From Flavobacterium sp. YO12 (GTDB lineage: Bacteria; Bacteroidota; Bacteroidia; Flavobacteriales; Flavobacteriaceae), in assembly GCF_004119495.1 (NCBI RefSeq), contig NZ_NRQU01000033.1, positions 1 through 49,302 of the forward strand: a stretch of DNA of 49,302 nt. Reading direction: 5' to 3'. The translations under genes were made by a program, and so were the position numbers. The notes beneath the pieces are model-generated. The model had not been told where the DNA came from and did no database searches. It saw only the letters and a program-made list of their open reading frames with translations. Of the stretch, positions 1 to 9,748 are shown in pieces (position 1 is the first letter of the stretch; the number at the start of each line of letters is the position of its first letter).

Positions 1-270
1 CATAATTACAAAAATGAAGCTGTAACTAAAATTCATAAAGTATATCTTTTACCTGAAACTCAAGGAAAAGGATATGGAAAAATAGTTTTCGATTTAATTG
101 AAAAATTAGCTTTAGAGAATAATTCGACTGCGCTTTTATTAAATGTAAACCGTTTCAACACAGCATTAAATTTCTATAAAAAAGTTGGTTTCGATGTAAA
201 AGAAGAAGTGGATATCGAAATTGGAAATGGTTATTTAATGGAAGATTTTGTGATGAAAAAACCATTATAG
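1..270 (+). CDS. GNAT family N-acetyltransferase, C-terminal part (cut by window edge)
   Basis: The reading frame is open from the first base to a TAG at 268-270, so only the last 89 residues are visible. The segment LLPETQGKGYGK matches the acetyl-CoA pyrophosphate-binding motif A (Q/R-x-x-G-x-G/A) of GNAT enzymes. The later stretch NRFNTALNFYKKVGF matches the usual motif B region (N..A...Y.k.GF). Such enzymes move an acetyl group from acetyl-CoA to an amine; the substrate cannot be told from this fragment. The N-terminus lies outside the window. Family assignment is firm, function is open. Confidence 0.85.
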   Translation, partial: HNYKNEAVTKIHKVYLLPETQGKGYGKIVFDLIEKLALENNSTALLLNVNRFNTALNFYKKVGFDVKEEVDIEIGNGYLMEDFVMKKPL

Positions 271-324
271 TTTCTTAGTTAACTAAATTCAAACTTGAAT
301 AAATTTTATTTCCGAATAAAACAT

Positions 325-342
325 ATAGATAGATCTATCTAT
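325..342. promoter_or_regulatory. Palindromic operator upstream of tetR (copy 1)
   Basis: ATAGATAGATCTATCTAT is a perfect 18-bp palindrome ending 26 bases before the tetR start. A -7 box of Bacteroidota type (TATCTTTG, 350-357) lies just downstream, so a bound repressor would cover the promoter. A second copy with 17 of 18 bases identical sits directly before the MFS gene at 950-967. Autoregulation by the TetR protein is inferred from this arrangement. Confidence 0.8.
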
Positions 343-368
343 TTTGTTGTATCTTTGACCAAAAAAGA

Positions 369-934
369 ATGGAACAGAAAGCCAGCGTAAAAGAAAGAAT
401 ACTTGAAACAGCTTCTCGTCTGTTTTATCATCAAGGCTATAACAGCACAGGAATTAATCAGATTATCGCTGAAGCAGGTATTGCTATTGGCTCCCTTTAC
501 AAGCATTATCAATCTAAAAGCGATTTGTTGTATCATTACCTTGAACAGCAAGAAATTGAATATTTTACTGACCTTGACACTTGTTTGAAAGAGGAGAAAG
601 ATCCTATACAAAAATTGCTTAAATTAGTAGATTACCGTATTAAACTTCAAGAGGATTCTAATTGTTCTGGATGTCATTTTATTAAAATAAATGCCGAAAT
701 TGGTAGAGAAGACAAAAGAGTTGAGCCATTTATTGCTGCACATAAAAAGCGTCAAAAAGATTATATCAATACCTTGATAGATGAAATAAGTACAGTAAAA
801 AAACTTTCATTAGAAAAAACAACTTGCAGAATATCATATTTTTAACAATAGAAGGAGCAGTAGTATCAGCAAGTATAAACGGAAATACTAATGATCTCAA
901 AACTTTAAAAAATACCATTAAACAACTTTTCTAA
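369..934 (+). pseudogene. TetR/AcrR family transcriptional regulator (frameshifted as given)
   Basis: Probable repressor of the downstream MFS exporter. Residues about 8-55 form the TetR helix-turn-helix (ILETASRLFYHQGY..TGINQIIAEAGIAIGSLYKHYQSK). The ligand domain contains the GCHFIKINAEIGR segment typical of one TetR subfamily. As given, the frame ends at 843-845 after 158 residues. The family-typical C-terminal end (FLTIEGAVVSASINGNT...IKQLF) continues in another frame to TAA at 932-934. Adding one A to the six-A run at 814-819 joins them (LEKNNLQNIIFLTIEGA) and gives 188 residues, a normal TetR length. This is probably an assembly indel, possibly a true lesion. Confidence 0.85.
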
Positions 935-949
935 TTTTTTTAATCTAAA

Positions 950-967
950 ATAGATAGATCGATCTAT
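950..967. promoter_or_regulatory. Palindromic operator upstream of the MFS exporter (copy 2)
   Basis: ATAGATAGATCGATCTAT differs from the copy at 325-342 by one base. Its inner 14 bases (954-967) form a perfect palindrome. It ends five bases before the MFS start codon at 973, so binding could block transcription or the start region of the message. Two near-identical palindromes flanking a tetR gene are the classic signature of a local repressor regulon. Confidence 0.8.
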
Positions 968-972
968 ATATA

Positions 973-2387
973 ATGAAAAATACAAAACAAATTTCATTGC
1001 TCATACTGTTGCTCGGGCATTTACTAACTATATTAGACATATTTATTGTAAACATCGCTATTCCTTCAATTCAACGAGGACTTGGCTCCAATAATGGAAA
1101 AATGCAGCTGGTGGTTTCAATGTATATGGTTGGGTTTGCTTCTTTTTTAATAATTGGCGGTAAAATAGGGGACTATTACGGGAGAAAGAAAATTTTTATT
1201 TTAGGAATGTTTCTATTTATGATTTGTTCTGCGGGATGTGGTTTTGCGGGAACAATTGACGATCTAATTTTATTAAGATTTTTTCAAGGAATAAGCGCTG
1301 CTTTAATGTCACCACAAGTTTTATCTTACATACAAGTACTTTTTACTGATCATAAGGAACGTACTCATGCGATGGGCTGGTACGGAATTGCAATTGGTAT
1401 CGGCACTATGCTGGGGCAATTTTTAGGTGGTTCTCTGGTAGAACTTAAACCTTTTTTAATCGACCATTCTTGGCGCTATATATTTCTCATAAACATTCCT
1501 ATTTGTGCAGCAGGTCTATTATTGGCGACTCGCTTTCTTACGCAATCTAGAGATAGTTCTTCTATGCAAATAGACTATTTGAGTGCTGTTATATTATGTG
1601 GAGGACTTGCTATATTAGTTTTTTCTTTAAGTACTGGAGTAGAACAAAACGGTTCTGTTAAGATCGGTTTACTTTTGTCTATTTTATTTTTTTTACTTTT
1701 ATATTCAGACAGATAAGAAGAAAATCTAAAGGAAAAGAACCATTATTAGATATGCAACTTTTCAGCCACAGAAACTTTAATATGGCAATTTCAGCGTCAG
1801 CACTTTTTATGTTAATGCTGGATGCCTATTTTTTTGTACTTGCGATTTTTCTTCAGGAAGGAATTCGACTATCTCCAATACATGCGGGATATTTTATTGT
1901 ATTTCAAGGGAGCGGTTTTATTCTTGCCTCTTTTTTTTCTGCCAAATTAGTGCTGCGTTATGGAAAACAAATATTGATATTTGGTGTACTGTTACTTATG
2001 TTTGTGCTTATTCTGCAACTAGTTCTTTTTTATTACCAAGCAATTGATTTTAGAGGATATATAGTAATGTTTTTACATGGCGCTGGTGTTGCTCTGGTAT
2101 TGCCCTCATTTGCCAATATTGCTCTGAAAAATTTACCACAAAATTTTATCGGAAACGCTTCTGGTGTTTATTCTACATTGCAGCAGTTGTTTGGGGCTTT
2201 AGGAATTGCTATTACGGGAAGTGTATTCTACCATTTAACAAAAGGAACCATAGATTTTCAACATTTTTATAATGCTTTTTTCTATGGTACGCTTATTCAT
2301 TTATTCTGCTTGACAAGTGTGCTGTTGATTTTATTCTTTCTTCCAAAATCAATACTTCCAAAAAAACAAAATGATATTAGTGGTTAA
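973..2387 (+). pseudogene. MFS multidrug exporter, DHA2 (EmrB/QacA-like) family (frameshifted as given)
   Basis: Proton-driven inner-membrane drug exporter by family. The N-terminal half (973-1716) has the DHA2 start LLTILDIFIVNIAIPSIQRGL and the loop GGKIGDYYGRKKIF (motif A). The C-terminal half reads from about 1695 to 2387 in another frame, through IRRKSKGKEPLLDMQLF and more membrane segments. The break is at an eight-T run (1687-1694); a ninth T restores one frame of 471 residues, normal for a 14-TM DHA2 protein. It lies just behind tetR and shares its operator, so it is likely induced by the ligand of that regulator. The substrate is unknown. Confidence 0.87.
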
Positions 2388-2430
2388 CTCACAATTACAT
2401 CATGTTTAAACAATAAGCCTTTTAATTCTT

Positions 2431-3051
2431 TTAAAGCAAAAACGGCTTTTTTAAGTTGGTTTTAGATGGATCAATTGTATAATTGTAACTCGTTTTAAAA
2501 TCGGCTTTGTTGGCAATGGCTCTATCAAACTCAGAACGGTATAAATCGCAATTATCAAAAATAACATTGGTTAAATCAGCAGCCATAAAATCGACTGCAA
2601 TTAAACTGCAATTAATAAATGGAGTCCCCTTTATTTTTAAAGTATAGAATTTTGAAAAATCCAAAATACAATCCGTAAAGCTGACTTCAAAAATTAGTTT
2701 GTCACACATGGCAAAGTTTACTTCCTTAATTTCACATCGATTAAAAGATGCAGTTCTAAAAGCAACGTAATTAATTTTGGCTTCATTAAAAATACAATCG
2801 TTAAAAACGCAGTCAATAAAAGTAACAGCAAGAAAAGTACAGGCAGAAAAGGTACAATTATTAAAAACGCAGCATTCAAAATCTTTAAAATTCAGATCGT
2901 CTTTGGCGTAAATAATGGTATTAAACTCTTTATCAAGAAAATATTCGCTTTCTTTTTTCAACTCTGTTTTGATAATTGTTTGAGAGTGAAAAGGTAATAA
3001 TTTAGAATAAAATATTCTATGCAAATCGCAAATCATTTTGATTTCATTCAC
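2431..3051 (-). CDS. Pentapeptide repeat protein (Qnr-like)
   Basis: A 206-residue protein whose residues about 55-185 follow the A(D/N)LXX-type pentapeptide periodicity with many F/C positions (FKDFECCVFNNCTFSACTF and onward). Such repeats build a right-handed quadrilateral beta helix. Qnr and MfpA relatives mimic DNA and protect gyrase, but most chromosomal members have no proven role. There is no signal peptide, so it is probably cytoplasmic. It converges with the MFS gene and diverges from aspA. The N-terminal about 45 residues look unlike the repeat; the next internal Met, at residue 6, would shorten it little. Drug resistance is not shown by the sequence. Confidence 0.8.
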   Translation of the reverse strand: MNEIKMICDLHRIFYSKLLPFHSQTIIKTELKKESEYFLDKEFNTIIYAKDDLNFKDFECCVFNNCTFSACTFLAVTFIDCVFNDCIFNEAKINYVAFRTASFNRCEIKEVNFAMCDKLIFEVSFTDCILDFSKFYTLKIKGTPFINCSLIAVDFMAADLTNVIFDNCDLYRSEFDRAIANKADFKTSYNYTIDPSKTNLKKPFLL

Positions 3052-3119
3052 ATTTTTAATGCATAATTTGATGTAGCTTTACATTTATTTTTAAGTTAAA
3101 AACATAGCAATTTTATTAT

Positions 3120-4529
3120 ATGGAATCAACAAGAAAGGAACATGATTTTCTGGGAGAGCTGGAAATACCTAATCATTTATACTACGGAATCCAGACTTTT
3201 AGAGCGGTAGAGAATTTTAATATTACTGGAATTCCTATTTCTAAAGAGCCTTTGTTCATCAAAGCTTTAGGATATGTAAAAAAGGCCGCTGCTTTGGCAA
3301 ACAAGGATTGCGGTGCATTAGATCCTAAAATTGCCGAAGCGATTTGTTATGGAAGTGATCAGGTAATTGCTGGTAAATTTAATGACGAATTTGTGAGTGA
3401 TTTAATTCAAGGCGGTGCAGGGACATCTGTAAATATGAATGCAAATGAAGTAATTGCAAACATTGGACTTGAATATTTGGGACATAAAAAGGGCGAATAC
3501 AACTTTTTACATCCAAATAACCATGTAAATTGTTCACAGTCTACAAACGATGCTTATCCATCGGCATTTAGAATTGCATTGTATCTAAAAATGGAAAGTT
3601 TCATTAAAACGCTTTCTGGATTAGAAATCGCTTTTGCAAAGAAAGGTGAGGAGTTTAAAGAAGTTCTAAAAATGGGAAGAACGCAGCTGCAAGATGCTGT
3701 ACCAATGACTTTAGGACAGGAATTTAAAGCATATGCGACTACAATTGGTGAAGATATTCAGCGTTTAAGAAATGCTCAGGAATTATTATTAGAAATCAAT
3801 ATGGGAGCAACTGCAATTGGAACGAAAGTAAATGCACCTGAAGGTTATCCTGAAATTTGCGTGAAATATCTAGCTGAAGAAGTTGGAATTGCCTTAACGC
3901 TGTCTCCAGATTTAATCGAGGCAACAGTTGATACAGGAGCATACGTACAGATTATGGGAACATTAAAACGTTCTGCTGTTAAGATTTCTAAAATTTGCAA
4001 CGATTTAAGATTGTTAAGCTCAGGGCCGAGAACAGGTTTAAACGAAATTAATCTACCGGCACGTCAGCCTGGTTCGTCTATAATGCCAGGAAAAGTTAAC
4101 CCGGTAATTCCAGAAGTAGTAAACCAAACCTGTTTTTATGTAATTGGTCAGGATTTAACGGTTACAATGGCAGCAGAAGCTGGACAATTGCAATTGAATG
4201 TTATGGAGCCTGTAATTGCTTTTGCAATGTTTACATCGCTTGATTATCTGTCAAATGCTATTCAGACTTTAATTGATAAATGTATTAACGGAATTACTGC
4301 AAATGTTGATCATTGTTATAATATGGTAATGAACAGCATTGGAATTGTAACCCAATTAAATCCAATTATTGGTTACGAAGAAAGTGCAAGTATCGCTGGT
4401 GAAGCTTTGAAAACGAACAAAAGCGTACATCAAATTGCGGTTTTAGAAAGAAAGCTGATCACACAAGAAAAATGGGATGAAATTTATTCATTAGAAAATT
4501 TAATTCACCCAAAGTTTATTACAAAATAA
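3120..4529 (+). CDS. aspA: Aspartate ammonia-lyase
   Basis: Converts L-aspartate reversibly to fumarate and ammonia in the cytoplasm, linking amino-acid catabolism to the TCA cycle. The 469 residues match the aspartase/fumarase superfamily along their length (E. coli AspA has 478). The signature loop GSSIMPGKVNP carries the catalytic serine (Ser319/Ser320 region). Upstream are NVNCSQSTNDAYPS and GRTQLQDAVPMTLGQE, the other two conserved active-site blocks. The opening RKEHDFLGELEIP favours aspartase over fumarase C. It is a single gene with its own terminator at 4556-4585 and lies divergent from the pentapeptide gene. Confidence 0.95.
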   Translation: MESTRKEHDFLGELEIPNHLYYGIQTFRAVENFNITGIPISKEPLFIKALGYVKKAAALANKDCGALDPKIAEAICYGSDQVIAGKFNDEFVSDLIQGGAGTSVNMNANEVIANIGLEYLGHKKGEYNFLHPNNHVNCSQSTNDAYPSAFRIALYLKMESFIKTLSGLEIAFAKKGEEFKEVLKMGRTQLQDAVPMTLGQEFKAYATTIGEDIQRLRNAQELLLEINMGATAIGTKVNAPEGYPEICVKYLAEEVGIALTLSPDLIEATVDTGAYVQIMGTLKRSAVKISKICNDLRLLSSGPRTGLNEINLPARQPGSSIMPGKVNPVIPEVVNQTCFYVIGQDLTVTMAAEAGQLQLNVMEPVIAFAMFTSLDYLSNAIQTLIDKCINGITANVDHCYNMVMNSIGIVTQLNPIIGYEESASIAGEALKTNKSVHQIAVLERKLITQEKWDEIYSLENLIHPKFITK

Positions 4530-4555
4530 TTGATTCTATATAATTCGTTAGTAAG

Positions 4556-4585
4556 AACCGTCAATACAAATTGACGGTTTTTTTA
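4556..4585 (+). terminator. Rho-independent terminator after aspA
   Basis: Perfect 9-bp stem AACCGTCAA / TTGACGGTT with a six-base loop, followed by a T run. It starts 26 bases after the aspA stop. Confidence 0.88.
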
Positions 4586-4683
4586 TACAATTAAACGTAT
4601 AAAATTTTAGTAAAGTATTGAAAATAAGCTATATTTACAGAAGGTTTGAATATGATTTTAGTAGAAATTAAAACTTTTAAAGA

Positions 4684-5957
4684 GTGAAATTCTTAGAAAA
4701 TACTTATTTTAAACACATCTTGAAACTAGCAGTCCTGCTTCTTTTTACTCCTTTATATTTAAATGCTCAATCGGAATCTGAGACAAACAATTCAGAAATA
4801 TGTGCACCTAAAACTATTTTTGAAGTCTTTAAAAAGAAAGATTCCATATATATTGTTAAACCTACCAAAAGCAATTTTTTTCTTGTAATTCCGGCAATTG
4901 GCTCACAACCAGCGACCGGATTTTTTTTGGCGGTGTTGCGCAATACACGTTCAAAGGCAAACAAGAAGCAGATAAATATTCTGTAGCAAATCTTGGCATT
5001 ATTTACACTTTGAAAAAGCAGTGGATGATCAATGTTAAGAATAATATTCTGCTAAAGAATAACAGAATTTTTTTAAGCGGTGATTATCGTCTTTACATTT
5101 TCTCACAGCCCAATTACGGTCTAGGCACAGATATTATTCCGCCTAGACGTGATCGAGACCCAAGTTTTAGCATTGATTCAATTGCACAATCGATGGATTA
5201 TAATTATTTTAAATTTCATCAAACGGCTTCTTTTGAAGTAAGGAAGAATTTTTATGTAGGCGGAGGTGTAAATATAGATTGGTATACTAATATAAACGAC
5301 AAAGAGTTGGATGTGGCTAACGGAAATTTGACTTACCATTACAATTACAGCCAACAGCACGGATTTAATAATTTAGAATATTTTCTAACAGGAGTAAGTT
5401 TTAATATGGTTTACGATTCACGAGATAATCAAGTGAATTCGAACCGTGGCTGGTTTGCCAATGTTAATTATCGTTTTAATCCTGTTTTATTTGATAATCA
5501 GCAATACAGTAATGTTTTGTATACAGAATTCAGACAGTTTATTCCTTTATCACGTAAAAACGACCGTTATATTCTAGGAATTTGGGCTTACGGACAATTT
5601 GTTACACGAGGAAAGGTACCATATTTAAATTTGCCTGCAATAGGCTGGGATCAGCGCAGCAGGAGTGGAGAAGGTTATACTCAAGGTTTATTTAGAGGAG
5701 ATGGATTGATTTATCTCTCTACAGAACTTCGATTTCCCATTACTTGCAATCAAATGATAAGTGGTACCGTTTTTACCAATTTTGTAACGGCTAGTAATAA
5801 TGATGCAAATACATCTCTCTTTCACGCAATTCAGCCTGCAGCTGGTATTGGATTAAGAATTCTAATTGATAAAAAAACACGAACAAATTTAATTGTGGAT
5901 TATGCATGGGGAAATAGTTCTAAAGGATTCTATTTGAATGCAGGTGAAACGTTTTAA
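4684..5957 (+). pseudogene. D15/BamA-like outer membrane beta-barrel protein (frameshifted as given)
   Basis: Secreted protein with an N-terminal signal peptide (LAVLLLFTPLYLNAQ) and a C-terminal barrel resembling the surface antigen D15 (Omp85) family: alternating aromatic strands, MVYDSRDNQVNSNRGW, the fold-typical AAGIGLRI and a final aromatic residue (GETF). The first part (4684-4986) and the second part are in different frames. The joint is an eight-T run at 4921-4928. A ninth T yields ATGFFFGGVAQYTFKGKQ and one protein of 424 residues without POTRA domains. The start is a GTG at 4684; no in-frame ATG precedes the signal peptide. Its function is not known. Confidence 0.8.
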
Positions 5958-6086
5958 ATAATGTAAATAAATGTTTTCTAATTGGTTAAGTATTATCGAG
6001 TGTGATTTTTTTTGTTAAAAAAAGATTAAAATTTAGAAGAAAAAACTTAAATTTGATTTCCCTATTAACTTTCAAAAACAAAATTT

Positions 6087-6704
6087 ATGAAAAAGTACAG
6101 TTTATTTTTAGTTTTTTTCCTATTTGCAATAGGAATGAATGCGCAAGATGCGAGGTCATTTTCTCTTAATTTGTATGGTGGTTACAATTTTTCTGACAGC
6201 GTTGACTACGATGGTTTTTCAGCAACAATTGAAGATGGTTTTCAATATGGAGCCGGTTTCGAGTATTTCTTTTCAACAAATAATTCGGTTGAACTAAAAT
6301 ATTTAAGAGCGGATACAAAACTTCCTATTTATGGTCCAGCAGGAGATCAAAGGAATAGTGGTGATGATAAAGGGGCTCTTAATTTTATTCTTCTTGATGG
6401 AACTCACTATTTTGACACGGGTTCAAATCTTTTGCCTTATTTAGGAGGTGGCTTAGGTGTTGGTATATTAGAAACGCCAAGAAGCGGTAATGGTACTTAT
6501 TTTGCTTGGAATATTAAGGGAGGGGTAAAAATTAAAACAGCTTCGTCAGTATCTGTAAATCTTAACGCATACCTTCAATCAATGTCAGCAGCCGTTGGAA
6601 ATAGCTATTATTGGACTTATTATGGACCTGTAGCGGTTGAAGATTACGTAAGCACGTTTCAATTTGGTTTGGGAGCTGTATTAAGCTTTAACTTCAAAAG
6701 ATAG
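6087..6704 (+). CDS. Outer membrane beta-barrel protein
   Basis: A 205-residue secreted protein with signal peptide MKKYSLFLVFFLFAIGMNAQ and a small-barrel pattern: alternating hydrophobic strands, glycine turns (YLGGGLGVG) and a final strand FQFGLGAVLSFNFKR. It resembles OmpA/OmpW-type porin-like proteins in size (about eight strands). It is monocistronic, with a strong terminator at 6731-6764. No enzymatic motif is visible, and its specific role is unknown. Confidence 0.75.
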   Translation: MKKYSLFLVFFLFAIGMNAQDARSFSLNLYGGYNFSDSVDYDGFSATIEDGFQYGAGFEYFFSTNNSVELKYLRADTKLPIYGPAGDQRNSGDDKGALNFILLDGTHYFDTGSNLLPYLGGGLGVGILETPRSGNGTYFAWNIKGGVKIKTASSVSVNLNAYLQSMSAAVGNSYYWTYYGPVAVEDYVSTFQFGLGAVLSFNFKR

Positions 6705-6730
6705 TACCGAACAACCCATTTTTAGTTTAT

Positions 6731-6764
6731 AAAAAAGCAACTTATTAGGAGTTGCTTTTTTTTT
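6731..6764 (+). terminator. Rho-independent terminator
   Basis: Perfect 11-bp stem AAAAAGCAACT / AGTTGCTTTTT with a seven-base loop, running into nine T in all. It separates the barrel gene from the two-component operon. Confidence 0.88.
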
Positions 6765-6868
6765 GCATTAAAATCTAAGTAATTGTTCATAATAAAATCA
6801 TAATTTATAACAGTTATGAATAGTATTTTTAATGGCAATCCCTATTTTTGTTGTTGATACAAATTAAT

Positions 6869-7543
6869 ATGAAACTACTTATAGTCGAAGACGAACCAAA
6901 TCTTTTATCGATTTTACGCAAAGGATTTGCAGAAAATAACAACGAAGTAAGTGTGGCGCTTGATGGTAAAACTGCACTAGAAATGATTCACAACTATAAT
7001 TTTGATGTTGTAATTCTAGATGTAATGCTGCCTGATATTAATGGAATTGAAATATGCAGAAGACTTCGCGCAAGTAAAAACTTTGTGCCTGTTTTGCTTT
7101 TAACAGCTTTAGGAACATCAGAAAATATTGTAACAGGTCTTAATGCGGGAGCGGACGATTATTTGGTTAAGCCTTTTAAATTTGGAGAACTTGACGCAAG
7201 AGTCAACGCTTTACATCGTAGAGCACATCAAGAAACAGATAAAATTGATGTTATTTCGGTAGGAGATTTAGAAATAAACGGACGTGCAAAAACAGTTAAA
7301 AGAGACGGAGAAAATATAATTTTGACCGCAAAAGAGTTTAAATTATTGTACTATTTAGGCAAAAATGCTGGTATGATTGTTTCTCGTGATCAAATTTTAG
7401 ATAACGTTTGGGATATTAATTTTGATATGAACACTAATGTTGTAGATGTGTATATTACGTATTTACGAAAAAAAATAGACAAACCTTTCAAAACCAAACT
7501 CATTCATACGATGAAAGGACTAGGTTACGTTATAAAACCATAA
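6869..7543 (+). CDS. OmpR/PhoB-family response regulator
   Basis: DNA-binding response regulator of 225 residues. The receiver domain spans about 1-115, with acidic pocket EDE (8-10), phospho-acceptor Asp51 in VVILDVMLP, Thr in LLLTA and Lys in DDYLVKPF. The winged-helix domain (about 130-222) ends with TNVVDVYITYLRKKIDKP...HTMKGLGYVIKP. I chose ATG 6869 because the receiver begins there (MKLLIVEDEPN); an in-frame TTG at 6848 would add seven unrelated residues. The kinase gene starts one base after the stop, so the two are one operon. The closest familiar arrangement is CusR/CopR-type, but the signal is unknown. Confidence 0.93.
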   Translation: MKLLIVEDEPNLLSILRKGFAENNNEVSVALDGKTALEMIHNYNFDVVILDVMLPDINGIEICRRLRASKNFVPVLLLTALGTSENIVTGLNAGADDYLVKPFKFGELDARVNALHRRAHQETDKIDVISVGDLEINGRAKTVKRDGENIILTAKEFKLLYYLGKNAGMIVSRDQILDNVWDINFDMNTNVVDVYITYLRKKIDKPFKTKLIHTMKGLGYVIKP

Positions 7544-7544
7544 A

Positions 7545-8948
7545 ATGGATATAAGAAAAAAAATTACTTTAACCTATGTAGCGCTTTCAACTTTTAGTAC
7601 CTTACTTTTAAGTGTACTTGTTTTTGTTTTATTTAGAGAAAACAATCGTTATCATTTTTTGAAACGATTAGATGACAGAGCAAAAATTGTGTCTTCTATT
7701 CATTTTCAAAATGATCCTGAAAAGATAAAATATTATAGTAATCTGAAAAAAAATGGACTCGAAGAACTTATCGAGGAAGAAGAGTATGTACTTAAAGTAA
7801 ACAGCGCTAACAGCTTTGATTACAATACAGACTTGAATCTTCCTAATGAATTTTATTCGACCATATTAGAGACTGGAAGAAACTATTATGAAATAAACAG
7901 CAAATATTATTTAGGACAGATTTTTAAAGAAGGAAATCAAAAATATATAGTAATTGTTGGTGCGCGAGATCGCCAAGGAAAAACTACTTCTATTTATATT
8001 GTAAAAATATTAATTGTAGGAGGTATTGCTTTTATGTTTTTGGCTTTCTTTTTAGGTCGTTTTTTAGCTAAACGAGTTATAAATCCTGTAGCAAGAATTA
8101 TTAGAGAGGTAAACCGAATAAGTGCATCAAACTTGCACAACCGTCTTCCTGAAGTCAAAAATTCTGATGAGATCTCAGATCTTACAGAAACCTTTAATGA
8201 TATGCTGGATCGTTTAGAAACTTCTTTCGAAATACAAGCCAATTTTATAAATAATGCTTCTCACGAATTAAAAACACCTATTACGACAATAATCGCCGAA
8301 GCTGAAATTATGCTTCTTAAAGAACGTGAGGTAAAAGAATATGTTCAATCTCTAGAAAATATTTACAGCCAAGCATCAAGATTAGGAAACTTAACCGAAA
8401 GTTTGCTTAAACTTACGCAAACCGGTTATGACGGTAAAAAACAAGTCTTAGATATTGCCAGAATAGACGAATTACTATTAGACGTTAAATCAGATTTAGA
8501 TAAAATTTTCCCTGATAACCGTGTAAGCATCAAGTTAAACTTTGCGCCAAAAGATTCAAGTTTACTGCTGCTGCCTTGTAATAAACCTCTTTTAGAGCTC
8601 GCTATTAATAATATTATTACCAACGGAGTAAAATACTCCGATAATAATGAGGTTTTTGTGGTACTTACAGTCAACCATGATTTTATTAAAATTTCTATTA
8701 ATGATATCGGAATCGGAATTCCTCCTGAGGATATCCCTCATTTATACGAGCCTTTCTTTAGAGGAAAAATTGCAGCTAAGTATATTGGATACGGTTTAGG
8801 TCTTCCTTTAGCTTCAAAAATAATCCGTATGCATGATGGAGAAATTCAAGTGCAATCTGAGCAAAACAAGGGAACTATCGTTACTATAGTCTTTAATAAA
8901 TCAAAAATCAAAAAGAATAACATTAAAAATTCTAATGTTGAATCTTAG
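7545..8948 (+). CDS. Sensor histidine kinase (HAMP, HisKA, HATPase)
   Basis: Inner-membrane sensor kinase of 467 residues and partner of the preceding regulator. It has TM1 at about 8-28, a periplasmic sensor of about 125 residues, TM2 at about 150-172 and a HAMP linker (RVINPVARIIREVNRIS). The phosphorylated His240 lies in NNASHELKTPITT. The ATPase domain shows the N box (LELAINNIITNGVKYS), the G1 box (INDIGIGIPP) and the G2 box (YGLGLPLASKI). The periplasmic domain has no motif I can name. It is followed 77 bases later by a USP-like gene. Confidence 0.93.
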   Translation: MDIRKKITLTYVALSTFSTLLLSVLVFVLFRENNRYHFLKRLDDRAKIVSSIHFQNDPEKIKYYSNLKKNGLEELIEEEEYVLKVNSANSFDYNTDLNLPNEFYSTILETGRNYYEINSKYYLGQIFKEGNQKYIVIVGARDRQGKTTSIYIVKILIVGGIAFMFLAFFLGRFLAKRVINPVARIIREVNRISASNLHNRLPEVKNSDEISDLTETFNDMLDRLETSFEIQANFINNASHELKTPITTIIAEAEIMLLKEREVKEYVQSLENIYSQASRLGNLTESLLKLTQTGYDGKKQVLDIARIDELLLDVKSDLDKIFPDNRVSIKLNFAPKDSSLLLLPCNKPLLELAINNIITNGVKYSDNNEVFVVLTVNHDFIKISINDIGIGIPPEDIPHLYEPFFRGKIAAKYIGYGLGLPLASKIIRMHDGEIQVQSEQNKGTIVTIVFNKSKIKKNNIKNSNVES

Positions 8949-9025
8949 AAAAATCTAATTAGAGCTTAAGAACGATCTAATTTCCAAGGAGTTATTTTGT
9001 ATGTATAAACTAAAAGAATATACTT

Positions 9026-9748
9026 ATGAAAAATTTCCTTATACCTACTACATTAAAAGACGATACAATCAGCGCAGTAAGTGCCGCTATTAATCAAGCA
9101 AAAGAATCGGAGTGCGAAATCATTCTAATGATGGTTTCTGACACTCCAGATACTTTTTCTTCTTCTCATTTTTTACGTGAAATGAGAACTGGACTTACAA
9201 GAAGTCAAGAAGAAGTTTTAGAAACTTGCAGATATATGATTGGTCATACACAAAACTGCAAAATAAAAATCCACAATCAGTACGGTCTTTCATCACCAAT
9301 TTTTAGAGGTATTATAGACAACTTTTCTGTTAAATTGGTCATCTTAACTCATTCTTATAAAAAAGAGACCAAACGTATTCATCAGTATTTAACGCAATTG
9401 GCAGGAAACCAAAAATGCCCAATTCTGCACTTAGGAATTGAACAGCCTAAAAACGATTTCAACAAAGCACTATATATCGAAAACGGTAAGGCAAATATGC
9501 ACATCAAAGATGTACAGCAATTTTTGAATGATAATTTCTCCTATGAAATTGTAAGTCAAACTTCGAAAATCGATGATAACTATGAAGATATGGCTCCATA
9601 TCTAAACGAAGCAATTTCAAAATATGATATTGATTTGCTTGTAGAAACTCGTAAAGGAGAGAAAATCAAATTTAAGAAAACTAAAAAAGAAAGTATTAAT
9701 GAGCGACTAGGACTTCCTGTTCTTTCGTTATACGAGGAGTTGGTTTAA
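9026..9748 (+). CDS. Universal stress protein-like protein
   Basis: A 240-residue cytoplasmic protein. The N-terminal half follows the USP fold: MKNFLIPTTLKDD..AVSAAINQAKES with a strand-helix opening, then LVILTHSYKKE. The second half (about 150-240) looks like a diverged second USP unit. The ATP-binding G-2x-G-9x-G(S/T) motif is not evident, so it may belong to the non-nucleotide-binding type. Its position, 77 bases behind the kinase on the same strand, suggests membership in the same stress-response operon. Family assignment rests on overall pattern, not on a diagnostic motif. Confidence 0.6.
   Translation: MKNFLIPTTLKDDTISAVSAAINQAKESECEIILMMVSDTPDTFSSSHFLREMRTGLTRSQEEVLETCRYMIGHTQNCKIKIHNQYGLSSPIFRGIIDNFSVKLVILTHSYKKETKRIHQYLTQLAGNQKCPILHLGIEQPKNDFNKALYIENGKANMHIKDVQQFLNDNFSYEIVSQTSKIDDNYEDMAPYLNEAISKYDIDLLVETRKGEKIKFKKTKKESINERLGLPVLSLYEELV

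Noticed and set aside
1687..1694. Phase-variable expression of the MFS gene through its T tract
   Set aside because: An eight-base run could slip, but the same fault appears in six unrelated genes, some in runs of three or four bases that do not slip readily; assembly error is simpler.
8426..8674. Antisense open frame inside the histidine kinase gene
   Set aside because: It mirrors the kinase's coding pattern, with serine-rich composition and no domain; a shadow frame.
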